NCBI RefSeq assembly: GCF_021412625.1
Contig: NZ_JAKCFI010000003.1
Span: 434,001-498,000 of the forward strand
DNA: 64,000 bases
Reading direction: 5' to 3'
Origin: Myxococcus stipitatus
GTDB lineage: Bacteria > Myxococcota > Myxococcia > Myxococcales > Myxococcaceae
Shown here: positions 24,957 through 33,178 of the stretch, in pieces
Layout: each line of letters starts with the position of its first letter
How positions within the stretch are numbered: the stretch's first letter is position 1
Notes under the pieces: model-generated
The model's database searches: none
What the model was told of the DNA's origin: nothing
Seen by the model: the letters and a program-made list of their open reading frames with translations, nothing else
Program-made: the position numbers and the translations under genes

Positions 24957-25882
24957 ACTGGCGAGAGTGGCAGCGCGAGCAGCAGGTGGCGGAGCTGGGG
25001 GACCGGTTCCTGAGCTACGTGGACCTGGGCAACGGGCCGCCGGTGGTGCTGCTGCACGGCATCCCCACGTGGGGCTACGTGTGGAGCGGACTGGCGGCGG
25101 GGTTGGCGGTGAGGAACCGGGTGCTGGTGCCGGACCTGCTGGGGTACGGGTTCTCGGACCGGCGGGACGTCTTCGACCGCTCGGTGGGGCGGCAGGCGGA
25201 GGCGCTGGACGCGTGGATGGATCGGCTGGGCATCGTCGACGCGCTGGTGGTGGGGCACGACGTGGGGGGCGGCGTGGCGCAGCACCTGGCGGTGCGGTTC
25301 CCCCAGCGGGTGGGGCGGCTGTGCCTGGTGGACAGCATCTGTTACGACGCGTGGCCGCTGAGCCTGATGTCGCTCCTGGGGACGCCGGCGGTGACGCGGC
25401 GGCTGTCGACGGAGCGGGTGGGGCGGCTGTTGCGGCTGGCGCTGCGGTGGAAGGGCTTCGAGACGGCGCCGCCGGACGGGCTGTTGGAGGGGCTGCTCGC
25501 GCCGTATGCGACGGAGGTGGGGTTGGTGTCGCTGGTGCGCGACGCGGTGGCGCTGAACACCAACCAGACGCGGGAGCTGGCGCCCAGGCTGGGACACGTG
25601 AGCGTGCCGACGCTGCTGTTGTGGGGCGAGGAGGACGGGTTGTTGCCGACGCGGTATGGCGAGCGGCTGGCGTGGGACATCCCCGGGGCGCGGCTGGTGC
25701 AGGTGCCGGACGCGCGGCACTTCGTGATGTGGGACGCGCCGCACGCGGTGGCGATGGAGTTGTTCCGGTTCCTGGAGCAGGAGGTGCCGGTGGTGGGCGG
25801 ACAGGGGACGCGGACCTCTGTGCGGGTCGAGCGGGCGCGGACGGAGGTGCTGTTCGACAGCGACGCGCCCGTGCCCGCGTGA
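24953..25882 (+). CDS. Alpha/beta hydrolase with Asp nucleophile (haloalkane dehalogenase/epoxide hydrolase-like)
   Basis: A 309-residue alpha/beta-hydrolase-fold enzyme. The oxyanion segment is LLHGIPTWGYVW (33-44). The nucleophile elbow is VVGHDVGGG with Asp103 instead of Ser, which marks the haloalkane dehalogenase/epoxide hydrolase branch. The Trp that normally follows the Asp and helps bind halide is Val104. An acidic residue lies in WGEEDGLLP, and the catalytic His is in DARHFVMWD. The C-terminal 30 residues are an extra charged tail. It is coupled by an ATGA overlap to the DehI-like gene, so the two may act in one pathway on a halogenated or epoxide substrate. Confidence 0.8.
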   Translation: MNWREWQREQQVAELGDRFLSYVDLGNGPPVVLLHGIPTWGYVWSGLAAGLAVRNRVLVPDLLGYGFSDRRDVFDRSVGRQAEALDAWMDRLGIVDALVVGHDVGGGVAQHLAVRFPQRVGRLCLVDSICYDAWPLSLMSLLGTPAVTRRLSTERVGRLLRLALRWKGFETAPPDGLLEGLLAPYATEVGLVSLVRDAVALNTNQTRELAPRLGHVSVPTLLLWGEEDGLLPTRYGERLAWDIPGARLVQVPDARHFVMWDAPHAVAMELFRFLEQEVPVVGGQGTRTSVRVERARTEVLFDSDAPVPA

Positions 25883-26042
25883 GTGCGGGCTCCGGGAGGG
25901 GGGCGTTGGGGGCGTGAGTCATTGCGCTACGCGACATCGAGGTGAGACCCGGTGGCGATGTCCGTGAGGTCACGGGGTCGGGAAGAGTCGGTCGTGTTCC
26001 GGGCCGGACAGGTCGGGAACCTGGACCGTGGAGGACCGACTC

Positions 26043-26576
26043 ATGCTGCGTGCGCGTGCTCTCGTCACTTGTCTGGCTGTCTGGCTGTTCCTCGGGGTGG
26101 TGTCGCCAGGGCGGGCGTCGGCGCAGGGGGGACCCCTGGTGACGTGCTCGGGGGAGGCGGCCTCCCGCTACACGCCGGGGCTGGTGTTGCTCCAGCCGCG
26201 GGACGTGTACTTCACGGGGTTCGGGGACCTCTCGACGTGTGCCGTGTCGGACGGCGCCGTGTCCTCGGCGACGTACTTCGAGGGGCTGGCGCTGCAGGGG
26301 GCCACGTGCCTGGTGAACGTGAGCCCGACGGTGGCGACGGTGTCCTGGTCGAACGGGGAGACGTCGACGCTCACGGTGACGGGCGTGGAGGTCAACGTCG
26401 TGGGGGCGCTGCAGGTCTACACGTCCGTGGGCTTCGTCGCGACGGGGCGGTACCAGGGGCACGTGGTGAACGTGGTGCGGACGTTCGTCGCGCTCGACAG
26501 GCTGCTGGCGTGTCTGTCGCCGCAGGGGCTGACGGGGATGAGCGGCGGGGCCACGCTGACGGTGCTGGGGTTGTAG
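26043..26576 (+). CDS. Secreted hypothetical protein
   Basis: A 177-residue protein with a signal peptide (MLRARALVTCLAVWLFLGVV) and a likely cleavage after ASA. I chose the ATG at 26043 because GGAGG lies 8-9 bases before it; an in-frame ATG at 26028 is possible. The mature part is rich in Val, Thr and Ser with an alternating beta pattern and four Cys, including CSGEAASRY and STCAV, which may form disulphides. No family is recognised. It stands alone between the hydrolase pair and the ferritin-like gene. Confidence 0.7.
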   Translation: MLRARALVTCLAVWLFLGVVSPGRASAQGGPLVTCSGEAASRYTPGLVLLQPRDVYFTGFGDLSTCAVSDGAVSSATYFEGLALQGATCLVNVSPTVATVSWSNGETSTLTVTGVEVNVVGALQVYTSVGFVATGRYQGHVVNVVRTFVALDRLLACLSPQGLTGMSGGATLTVLGL

Positions 26577-26644
26577 GGCGCTTCGTCGGACGAGTCGTCA
26601 TTGGGGCTCGCGCCCGGGCGGCCGACGCGCTAGAGGGCGGCGGC

Positions 26645-27310
26645 ATGCGTGACCGAATCCAGGCGGTGCTTCGTCAGCTGGCCCAGTCGCCGGCGCTCGA
26701 GGCCCGCTGGCTGCACACCCTGTCGTTCATGGAGTTCATCGGGGCGCGGAAGATTTCGCGCACCGTGGCGGACCGTCACCCGACGCTCGCGGTGCTGGAG
26801 CACCTGGCGGACGAGACGCGCCACGCCTTCGCCTTCAAGCGCCTGGCCGCCGAGCTCTCCGGCGCCGAGCCCTCCGGCTTCCTCTGCCCCGAGGCCGCGG
26901 GCCGCTACTTCCAGGCGCTCGACCACGAGCTGGCCACCTGGGCCACCGCGCGCACCGGCGCTCCGGACGTCTTCCTCCACTACCTGCTCACCACCACCGC
27001 CATCGAGCGCCGCGCCATGGTGCTCTACCCGCTCTACAAGGCCGCCTCCCGCCATGCGTCCGTCCGCGAGGAGCTGGGCCGCGTCGTCACCGAGGAGCAG
27101 GGCCACCGCCGCTCCATCGAGGACGCCTGCGTCGCGCGCCTCTCCGCCGTGGGCGCCTCGCTCGACGACGCGCTCGCGCTGGAGGAGCGCCTCTTCGGCG
27201 CCTTCATCCAGGAGCTGGAGGTCGTCGTGACGAAGGAGCTGGCCTCGGCCGCGCTCGTCGCCACGGAGGCCACCGCGTCCGTCGCGCGCGTCGCGTCTCC
27301 CGCGACGTAG
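26645..27310 (+). CDS. Ferritin-like di-iron protein
   Basis: A 221-residue all-helical protein. It shows the complete carboxylate-bridged di-iron pattern on four helices: Glu30 (FMEFIG), Glu57 and His60 (ADETRH, an ExxH), Glu121 (TAIERRA), and Glu151 with His154 (EEQGH, the second ExxH). This is the arrangement of ferritin-like oxidases and oxygenases. The length exceeds that of bacterioferritin, and the helix spacing resembles stand-alone di-iron oxidoreductases. No electron-transfer partner is adjacent. The start at 26645 is the first Met of the conserved helix; the frame is open far upstream, but that part is non-coding in character. Confidence 0.7.
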   Translation: MRDRIQAVLRQLAQSPALEARWLHTLSFMEFIGARKISRTVADRHPTLAVLEHLADETRHAFAFKRLAAELSGAEPSGFLCPEAAGRYFQALDHELATWATARTGAPDVFLHYLLTTTAIERRAMVLYPLYKAASRHASVREELGRVVTEEQGHRRSIEDACVARLSAVGASLDDALALEERLFGAFIQELEVVVTKELASAALVATEATASVARVASPAT

Positions 27311-27326
27311 TCCCTTGTCACTCCGG

Positions 27327-27348
27327 GGCACGGCCAGCGCGCCGTGCC
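27327..27348. terminator. Hairpin between convergent genes
   Basis: The arms GGCACGGC (27327-27334) and GCCGTGCC (27341-27348) form a perfect 8-bp stem with a 6-nt loop. It lies in the 69-bp gap between the ends of two convergent genes. There is no U-tract, so it is at best a partial or bidirectional terminator. Confidence 0.4.
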
Positions 27349-27379
27349 TCGTGACGGCGCTTGGGTTCCGTGCGCGGGA

Positions 27380-28105
27380 CTACTCCGGTGTGGGCGCGCC
27401 GGTGTCCGTGGGCAGCAGCACCAGCTTCCCCTCGCGCCACTCCGCGCGCAGGTTGCGCGCCTTGCGTGCCCGCTTGCGGCTCAGCTCCACGCCCACGGCG
27501 TCCAGCCCGAGCGCGTTGGCCACCGCCAGCACCGTGCCGTGGCCACAGAACGGGTCCACCACCGTGCGCGTCGTCGTCTGCTCCAGGATGAAGCGACACG
27601 CGACGAGGCACGCCTCCACGCCCATGCCGCGCGTCCACGTCACCTCGCCCGCCTCCGGCAGCACGTCCGCCGTGGACTTCGCCATGTCCGCGCGCACGCC
27701 CTTCGAGAAGCACAGCATGTGCGAGTACGCGGGCCGCCCGAACGTCACCGTCCCCGGCGCCCGCCGGCACACCACCTTGTGCCACAGCAGCCCGAACCCC
27801 GCCTCCTCCGCCGCGCGTGACACGAGGTAGCCCTTGTCGACCCAGAGCCCCTCCTCCTTCACGTCCGTCTGGTAGAAGAGGGCCACGCCGTCGTCCGGCA
27901 CGCGCGACATCACCAGCGCCGCGGCGCGGATGAACCACGCCTTCCACTCCGCCAGCGACAGCGTGGGGAACTCCGACGCGTCCGGCAGCGACGCCACCGC
28001 CGAGCACCCCGCGAGCACCGGCTGCGCCGTCAGCCACGTCAGCGCGTCCTCGCAGTGCACCTCGCGCCGCGCCTCGCGTCCCGACCCGTCCCGTTCGTCC
28101 GCCAT
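27380..28105 (-). CDS. SAM-dependent methyltransferase (DNA-methylase-like fold)
   Basis: A 241-residue protein. The C-terminal motif VVDPFCGHGTVLAVANALGL followed by GVELSRKRA is motif I of N4/N6 DNA methylases, with the circularly permuted order seen in beta-class enzymes. The catalytic site that would read DPPY or NPPY is replaced by SLPDASEFP near residue 40, so it may methylate something other than DNA. The start at 28105 (MADERDGSG) precedes the conserved HCEDALTWL strand. It diverges from the SPFH gene, with a repeat-bearing gap between. No restriction endonuclease is adjacent, so it is not an obvious restriction-modification component. Confidence 0.7.
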   Translation of the reverse strand: MADERDGSGREARREVHCEDALTWLTAQPVLAGCSAVASLPDASEFPTLSLAEWKAWFIRAAALVMSRVPDDGVALFYQTDVKEEGLWVDKGYLVSRAAEEAGFGLLWHKVVCRRAPGTVTFGRPAYSHMLCFSKGVRADMAKSTADVLPEAGEVTWTRGMGVEACLVACRFILEQTTTRTVVDPFCGHGTVLAVANALGLDAVGVELSRKRARKARNLRAEWREGKLVLLPTDTGAPTPE

Positions 28106-28127
28106 GAGGCCGCGGACTCTGCCAGAG

Positions 28128-28199
28128 CCCGGCGCCCTCGTGCGAGCACCGCAGAGTCGTCGCGGGTCACCCGACCCGGCGCCCTCACGCGAGCACCGC
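28128..28199. repeat. 25-bp direct repeat in a divergent promoter region
   Basis: CCCGGCGCCCTC followed by two variable bases and GCGAGCACCGC occurs at 28128-28152 and again at 28175-28199, 47 bp apart, with only the two variable bases differing. A weaker trace (CCCCGTGCCCTCCATCGCGG) follows at about 28222. The repeats sit between the methyltransferase start and the SPFH start and could be regulator sites or a local duplication. Confidence 0.6.
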
Positions 28200-28316
28200 C
28201 GAGGCGTCTCGGGCCGCCGGACCCCGTGCCCTCCATCGCGGGGCGCGGAGGCGACCGAGAAGTCGCGCGCCCCACCACCCAGGGCGATGCTGCGGGCCTC
28301 ACCGGGGGTGACAGCG

Positions 28317-29318
28317 ATGGACTCGGAGCAGCTCAGGCAGGTGAAGGAGTTCAAGGACTTCGCGCAGGCGACCCTGGAGGCGCGGCAGCGCAAGCTGGCG
28401 AGCCCCACCTCGTCTCACGTGTCGCTGGGCAAGCCGCTGCGCGCCGTGGTGTTCCTGGTCGTCTGGCTGCTCTGCGCGGGCCTGGGCGCCGCGCTGGGGG
28501 GCGTGTTCGGCGGTGGAATCGGCGCGGGCGTGGTGATGCCGGTGGCCATCGTCGTGGGCATCATCCCCGCGCTGTGGGTGAGCCGCGTCTTCCGCGTGGC
28601 CGCGCAGTGGGAGCGCGCCGTCATCCTCCGGCTGGGGCGCTTCCACGGCATCAAGGGGCCCGGCGTCCTCTTCGTCTTCCCCGTCGTGGACCACGCCTTC
28701 TTCGTGGACACCCGCCTGCTCACGCTGGACATCCCCCACCAGCAGGTCATCACCCGCGACAACGTCCCCGTCGCCGTGGACGGCGCCATCTTCTTCATGG
28801 TGAAGGACTCCGAGCGCGCCGTCGTCACCGTGCAGGACTACCGCTACGCCATCAGCCAGTACGCCCAGGCCTCGCTGCGCGACGTCATCGGCAGCATGAC
28901 CCTGGACGAACTGCTCAGCGAGCGGGACCAGATCCAATCGCGCATCGCCCAGGCGGTGGAGGAGCGCAGCGTCGCGTGGGGCATCCACGTGGACTCCATC
29001 CGCCTGCTCGACATCGACATGCCGGAGGACCTCAAGCGGATGATGTCCCGCCAGGCCAGCGCCGAACGCGAGAAGCGCGCCACCATCACCAAGGCCGAGG
29101 GCGACAAGGAGGCCGCCATCAACCTCGCCGCCGCCGCCAGCACCATGGCGCGCAGCCCCGGCGCCATGCAGCTGCGCACCCTCCAGTCACTCGACGGCCT
29201 CGGCTCCTCCCCCTCCAACACCGTCGTCCTCGCCGTGCCCACCAACGTCCTCGAGCTGGTCCAGGGCCTGGCCGACCGCGTCCGCCGCGACGACCCGACC
29301 CCTCCTCCCACGTCCTGA
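28317..29318 (+). CDS. SPFH/stomatin-family (slipin) membrane protein
   Basis: A 333-residue membrane scaffold protein. Two hydrophobic segments at about residues 35-82 are followed by the SPFH core. That core begins QWERAVILRLGRFHGIKGPG, includes VDTRLLTLDIPHQQVITRD, and ends in the coiled coil AEREKRATITKAEGDKEAA. These are the hallmarks of bacterial slipins, which form membrane-microdomain oligomers. Unlike many slipins it has no adjacent NfeD gene. I chose the ATG at 28317 after GGGGGTG; an upstream in-frame ATG at 28287 is possible. Confidence 0.88.
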   Translation: MDSEQLRQVKEFKDFAQATLEARQRKLASPTSSHVSLGKPLRAVVFLVVWLLCAGLGAALGGVFGGGIGAGVVMPVAIVVGIIPALWVSRVFRVAAQWERAVILRLGRFHGIKGPGVLFVFPVVDHAFFVDTRLLTLDIPHQQVITRDNVPVAVDGAIFFMVKDSERAVVTVQDYRYAISQYAQASLRDVIGSMTLDELLSERDQIQSRIAQAVEERSVAWGIHVDSIRLLDIDMPEDLKRMMSRQASAEREKRATITKAEGDKEAAINLAAAASTMARSPGAMQLRTLQSLDGLGSSPSNTVVLAVPTNVLELVQGLADRVRRDDPTPPPTS

Positions 29319-29461
29319 CCGGACCCCGCTCCCAACCAGACCCCGCCAGGACTCCAAGCGAACGCCTACATCCATTCCGAGTGCGCCCCGGCGACGCGGC
29401 TTGCATTCGCTTCCATAGATTTATTCAATGCGGCTCTATCCAATTCGTCTGGAGAGCCTGC

Positions 29462-30247
29462 ATGCCCACGATTTCCGCCGCTGACGGGACTTCACTCCAC
29501 TACCGCGTCGCCGGGGATGGGCCGCGCACGGTGGTGTTGGTGCACGGCTGGATGGTGTCGGGGGCGGTGTGGACGCAGCTCTTGGAGCGGCTGGACCTGA
29601 CCGGGCTGCGGGTCATCATCCCGGACGCGCGTGGGACGGGGCAGTCGGCCCGCGCGACGGAGGGCTTCACGCTGGAGGGGCTGGCCAGGGACGTGCTGAC
29701 GGTCGTGGACGCGGTGGGCGCGAAGCGCTTCACGGTGGTGGGCCACAGCATGGGTGGCCAGCTGGCGCAGTGGATTGCCTCGGAGGTTCCGGACCGGGTG
29801 GAGGGGCTGGTGCTGCTCAACTCGGTGCCCGCGTCGGGCCTGCCGCTGCCCCCGGACGCGGCGGGGCTGTTCCGCACCTCCGCGGGGGACGCCGGGAAGC
29901 AGAAGACCATCCTCGGGCTGGCGTGCAAGAAGCTGACGGAGGAGTCGCTGGCGGCGGTGCTGGCGGATTCGGCGACGGTGTCCCAGGACTCCATCGAGAA
30001 GACCTTCGACGCGTGGACGGCGGGCGGCTTCGCCAACCGCCTAGCGTCCATCACCGCGCCGACGCTGGTGGTGGCCACGGACGACGCCTTCCTGCCCCCG
30101 GCCTTCCTGCGTGAGGCGGTGGTGGCGCCCATCCGGCGCGCGCGCCTCACCTACATCCCGGGCCCCGGTCACTATCCCCAGGTGGAGTCCCCCCACGAGA
30201 CGGCGGCGGTGCTGTCCGCGTTCCTGGCGGGCTCCGCTCCAGCCTGA
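29462..30247 (+). CDS. Alpha/beta hydrolase (serine nucleophile)
   Basis: A 261-residue alpha/beta-fold hydrolase. Visible motifs are the oxyanion segment VLVHGWMVSG, nucleophile elbow VVGHSMGGQ, and the catalytic His in PGPGHYPQVESP. The acid is probably the Asp of VATDDAF. No lid domain beyond a short helical cap is evident; the substrate is unknown, with esterase or C-C hydrolase activity possible. The 143-bp upstream gap is unusually AT-rich for this window (around 29400-29450). It holds a possible weak promoter with TTGCAT at 29401 and TATTCA at 29422. Confidence 0.85.
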   Translation: MPTISAADGTSLHYRVAGDGPRTVVLVHGWMVSGAVWTQLLERLDLTGLRVIIPDARGTGQSARATEGFTLEGLARDVLTVVDAVGAKRFTVVGHSMGGQLAQWIASEVPDRVEGLVLLNSVPASGLPLPPDAAGLFRTSAGDAGKQKTILGLACKKLTEESLAAVLADSATVSQDSIEKTFDAWTAGGFANRLASITAPTLVVATDDAFLPPAFLREAVVAPIRRARLTYIPGPGHYPQVESPHETAAVLSAFLAGSAPA

Positions 30248-30270
30248 CGCCTCCGTAGGAGCCTCTCGCG

Positions 30271-30705
30271 ATGGCCTGGAACATGACCTTCGACTACGAC
30301 GCGCAGAACGACGTCGTCACCGCGAACTTCACGGACTGCGTGCTGGTGAGCGAGGCAGACGTCCTGCGCTGGAGGCGGGAGGTGGAGGGCCACCTCTCGA
30401 AGTACCCGGGCAAGGTCGACCTGCTCATCAACCTGGACGGGCTGGTGGTGAAGTTCACCGCCGGCCGTGTCTTCGGCAAGGAGCGGCGCGAGGTGCTGGA
30501 GCGCTACACGCACCGCTCGTACCGCTTCGGCGGTGACGAGATGACGCAGATGTTCGTGCTCACCAGTGGCGCCATCAACGGCGCGGCGGTGAACCACTAC
30601 ACCTCGCGCGACGAGGCGCTGGCGGCGCTCAAGGCCGAGCGCGAGGCGCTGCGCAAGCGAGGCTTCTCGCCCTTCGGCGGCGGCTTCGCCGGCAGCAAGG
30701 CCTGA
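30271..30705 (+). CDS. Hypothetical protein, SpoIIAA/STAS-like
   Basis: A 144-residue cytosolic protein 23 bp downstream of the hydrolase gene and probably co-transcribed. The alternating strand/helix pattern fits a SpoIIAA-like (STAS) fold: strand DVVTANFTD, helix around VLRWRREVEGHLS, strand DLLINLDGLVV, and a final helix with TSRDEALAALKAERE. Similarity is structural by eye rather than by motif, and no phosphorylatable Ser is obvious. A CRAL-TRIO/SEC14-type reading is an alternative. The function is not known. Confidence 0.55.
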   Translation: MAWNMTFDYDAQNDVVTANFTDCVLVSEADVLRWRREVEGHLSKYPGKVDLLINLDGLVVKFTAGRVFGKERREVLERYTHRSYRFGGDEMTQMFVLTSGAINGAAVNHYTSRDEALAALKAEREALRKRGFSPFGGGFAGSKA

Positions 30706-30720
30706 CGTGGCGCTCTCGGG

Positions 30721-31446
30721 CTAAACGCCCGCGTACCACTCGTAGCCCTGGTCCTCCCAGTAGCCGCCGGTCGGCTCCGGGAGGAAGTTCACCTCGGTGA
30801 GGTACTTCACCATCTTGTAGCCGAGCTTCACGGCCGCGTAGAGGCGCAGCGGCGCGCCGTGTTCGGGAGGCAGGGGCGCGCCGTTCATGCCGTACGCCAG
30901 CAGCGTCTGCGCGTGCAGCGCGCTGGGGCGGTCCCACGAGGACCAGTAGCCGGAGTCGAACGAGCGGAACTCGACGAAGCGCGCGTCGGGCGAGGCGCCC
31001 ACGGCCTGTGCCAGGTCCCGCACGCGCACGCCGTGCCAGGAGGCCACCGCGCTCCATCCCTCGACGCAGTGGTGGCGCAGGCGGTAGCCGCTGCGTGGCA
31101 GGCGCTGGAGGTCCTCCAGCGTGAGCAGGACGGGGCGCGTCACCAGTCCGCCGACGCGCAACGTCCAGTTCGCGGGCGCGACGGGCACCATCTCCGAGAT
31201 GAAGTACTGGGGATAGGCGCCTGGGGGCGTCAGCTCCTCGGCGGGTGGTTCCGGGGCGAGCTGGTCCTCGTCGAAGAGGGCGGCCTCGAGGCGCGCGTTG
31301 AAGCGCTCCATGGCGCCCAGGAAGCCCGCGCGTGGGCGGGCGCTGTCGCACGCGGGGAGGCAGAGCGCGGCGGCGCCGAGCAGCAGGTCGCGGCGGGTCG
31401 CGCCCAGGAGGCGCGGCGGCCGGGGGACGAGCAGGCGTCTAGGCAT
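30721..31446 (-). CDS. Periplasmic molybdopterin-dependent oxidoreductase (sulfite oxidase/MsrP-like)
   Basis: A 241-residue molybdenum enzyme of the YedY/MsrP and sulfite-oxidase fold. A Tat-type signal is visible (TRRDLLLGAAALCLPAC), with LPAC also readable as a lipobox. Motifs include NWTLRVGGLV, the molybdenum-ligating Cys127 in RHHCVEGWSA, and the C-terminal LGYKMVKYLTEV typical of the family. The start overlaps the end of the cytochrome b gene by 8 bp, so the two make one electron-transfer unit: membrane heme b feeding or draining a periplasmic molybdenum site. Methionine sulfoxide or a small S/N oxide is a plausible substrate, but this is inference. Confidence 0.85.
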   Translation of the reverse strand: MPRRLLVPRPPRLLGATRRDLLLGAAALCLPACDSARPRAGFLGAMERFNARLEAALFDEDQLAPEPPAEELTPPGAYPQYFISEMVPVAPANWTLRVGGLVTRPVLLTLEDLQRLPRSGYRLRHHCVEGWSAVASWHGVRVRDLAQAVGASPDARFVEFRSFDSGYWSSWDRPSALHAQTLLAYGMNGAPLPPEHGAPLRLYAAVKLGYKMVKYLTEVNFLPEPTGGYWEDQGYEWYAGV

Positions 31447-32158
31447 CGGGCTTCCTCCCGCCGGTCACCATCTCCGCGAGGGAGCGGGGGTGGAGGAGCA
31501 CCATGACGACGTGGCCCAGGGTGAAGAGCGCGAGGCACGCGAGCACGCCCAGGTGGAGCGCCCGCGCGGTGTCGTAGCCGCCGAGCGCGGCGGTGAGGGC
31601 GCCGAGCTGCACGGGCTTGTAGAGCACGAGGCCGGAGAGCACCGCGAGGAGGCCGAGCACGAGCGCGCCGGTGTACGCGAGGCGTTGCAGCCCGTTGTAG
31701 AGCCCCTGGCTGGGGGGGTGCTTGCGCAAGCGCAGGTAGAAGGCGAGCGTCCGCGCGGCGTCGCGCGCGTCCCGGCGTGGCAGGAACAGGCGCCGGCGCC
31801 ACTCTCCGCTGAGCGCGAGGTAGAGCACGTACACGGCGCCGTTGAGGACGAGGAGGCTGGCGAAGGCGAAGTGCCAGTGTCGAGCGCCGGCGAGCCAGTC
31901 TCCGAGCCGCGCCCATTCCGGTGGCGGGACGCCCTGAAGGGGATACCAGTCGGCGGGCCGGCCCTGGGGGCCGAGCATGGGGTAGGCGACGAGAATCTGG
32001 AGGCCGCTCATCGCCATGATGACGAGCAGCGGCACGTTGACCCAGTGGGCCACGCGGATGGGCCAGGGCTGCGGGCGGCGCGAGTCGGGTGCGGACACGA
32101 GGCGGCGGAGCAGAGCACCGGGGACACGGGGCGTGTCGCCAGGATGCGGAGTGCGCAC
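31439..32158 (-). CDS. Cytochrome b561-like membrane subunit for the molybdopterin enzyme
   Basis: A 239-residue membrane protein starting with GTG at 32158. Four hydrophobic helices carry His residues suited to two b hemes: RVAHWVNVPL, WHFAFASLL, LHLGVLACLAL and FTLGHVVMVL. This is the Ni/Fe-hydrogenase-type cytochrome b arrangement often paired with sulfite-oxidase-like enzymes. It overlaps the next gene by 8 bp. It diverges from the CBASS operon, with 123 bp between starts. Confidence 0.85.
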   Translation of the reverse strand: MRTPHPGDTPRVPGALLRRLVSAPDSRRPQPWPIRVAHWVNVPLLVIMAMSGLQILVAYPMLGPQGRPADWYPLQGVPPPEWARLGDWLAGARHWHFAFASLLVLNGAVYVLYLALSGEWRRRLFLPRRDARDAARTLAFYLRLRKHPPSQGLYNGLQRLAYTGALVLGLLAVLSGLVLYKPVQLGALTAALGGYDTARALHLGVLACLALFTLGHVVMVLLHPRSLAEMVTGGRKPDA

Positions 32159-32281
32159 GGTGGCGGACGGTGTGCGGAAGAGGGCGTCGTTTCACGGACG
32201 CTCGGGTCCTGCTCCGGGGCGATGCGCGCGAGGTAACAGGCGCGGCCGTTCGCGTCTCACGGGGCAACAAGGGAGGAGCCC

Positions 32282-33178
32282 GTGTCGACCGTGGCCCAGT
32301 GTTTCGATGCGTTCGTGAAGTCGGTGGAGCTGAGCTCCCACGAGAGAGAGCTCGCGCGGCGCCTGGAACAGAAGGTCTTCGAGGCCTTGCGCCAGCGGCT
32401 GCGGCCCAAGGAAGCCATCCTCAGTGGCTCGTATGGTCGGGGGACGGTCATCCGGCCGCTCCACGACATCGACATGTTCCTCGTCTTCGCGGCGGGCGAC
32501 GTGGACCGGAAGAGCCCGGGTTCACCGAGGCGCCTCTTGAACGAGCTGGAGCAGACCCTGCGCGAGGCGTTCCCCGGGACGGCGATTCGAGTCCAGAACC
32601 GCTCGGTCAACATCCTGTTCAAGGCGGAGGGCATCGGCATCGACGTCGTGCCGGCCTTCGAGGACGAGGGCCGCAAGGAGGTCTACGGCATCCCCGGCTT
32701 CCAGCGGGACGAGTGGATTCACAGCAATCCTCGCCGGCACAAGGAGGCGTGCGACGAAGCGAACCGCCAGGCGAAGGGGCGACTCATCCCGCTCATCAAG
32801 GCGCTCAAGTGGTGGAGCCGCTCGAGGGGCAAGCCGCTGTCGTCCTTCTGGCTGGAGACGCTCACCTATGAAGGCATCCGTTCGTTCCAGGAGAAGGGCG
32901 GCCTGTGTGTCTATTCCCAGGTCGCCGCGCACCTGTTCTCGTTCATGAGCGAGCAGGTGCTGAAGGACTGGCCGGAGCCCGCGCGGCTGGGGCCCCCGGT
33001 CAACGCGGGGGCGGACTCCGTCAGGCGGCTGAAGGCGCGAGACCATCTGCTGGATGGGGCGCGCAAGGCCCAGGTCGCGTTGGAGACGGAGCGGAAGGGG
33101 AACCACCGGACGGCGAACGAGTACTGGCGCGAGCTGTTCGGCGAGGGCTTCCCCCTGGAGGTCCACGCCCATGGCTGA
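32282..33178 (+). CDS. CBASS CD-NTase (cGAS/DncV-like nucleotidyltransferase)
   Basis: A 298-residue nucleotidyltransferase predicted to make a cyclic di- or trinucleotide alarm signal on phage infection. The active-site signature is GSYGRGT (49-55), then the metal-binding pair Asp62 and Asp64 in HDIDMFLV, and the third carboxylate Asp121 in GIDVVP. The KALKWWSR helix (173-180) matches the core of the SMODS domain. The C-terminal half is helical, as in CD-NTases. The GTG at 32282 follows GGAGG (32272-32276) by 5 bases; a GTG at 32291 is possible. It overlaps the effector by 8 bp. The product nucleotide and clade cannot be decided by eye. Confidence 0.88.
   Translation: MSTVAQCFDAFVKSVELSSHERELARRLEQKVFEALRQRLRPKEAILSGSYGRGTVIRPLHDIDMFLVFAAGDVDRKSPGSPRRLLNELEQTLREAFPGTAIRVQNRSVNILFKAEGIGIDVVPAFEDEGRKEVYGIPGFQRDEWIHSNPRRHKEACDEANRQAKGRLIPLIKALKWWSRSRGKPLSSFWLETLTYEGIRSFQEKGGLCVYSQVAAHLFSFMSEQVLKDWPEPARLGPPVNAGADSVRRLKARDHLLDGARKAQVALETERKGNHRTANEYWRELFGEGFPLEVHAHG

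Noticed and set aside
24953-25882. Naming the hydrolase a true haloalkane dehalogenase
   Set aside because: The nucleophile is Asp but the following halide-binding Trp is Val, so the group is broader.
22008-26462. 1,484-codon open frame on the minus strand covering several genes
   Set aside because: Only its last 454 codons (the kinase) are coding; the rest is Pro/Arg/Ala-rich and lies antisense to the DehI-like and hydrolase genes.
27380-28105. Restriction-modification methyltransferase
   Set aside because: No restriction enzyme adjacent and the catalytic DPPY/NPPY motif is absent.
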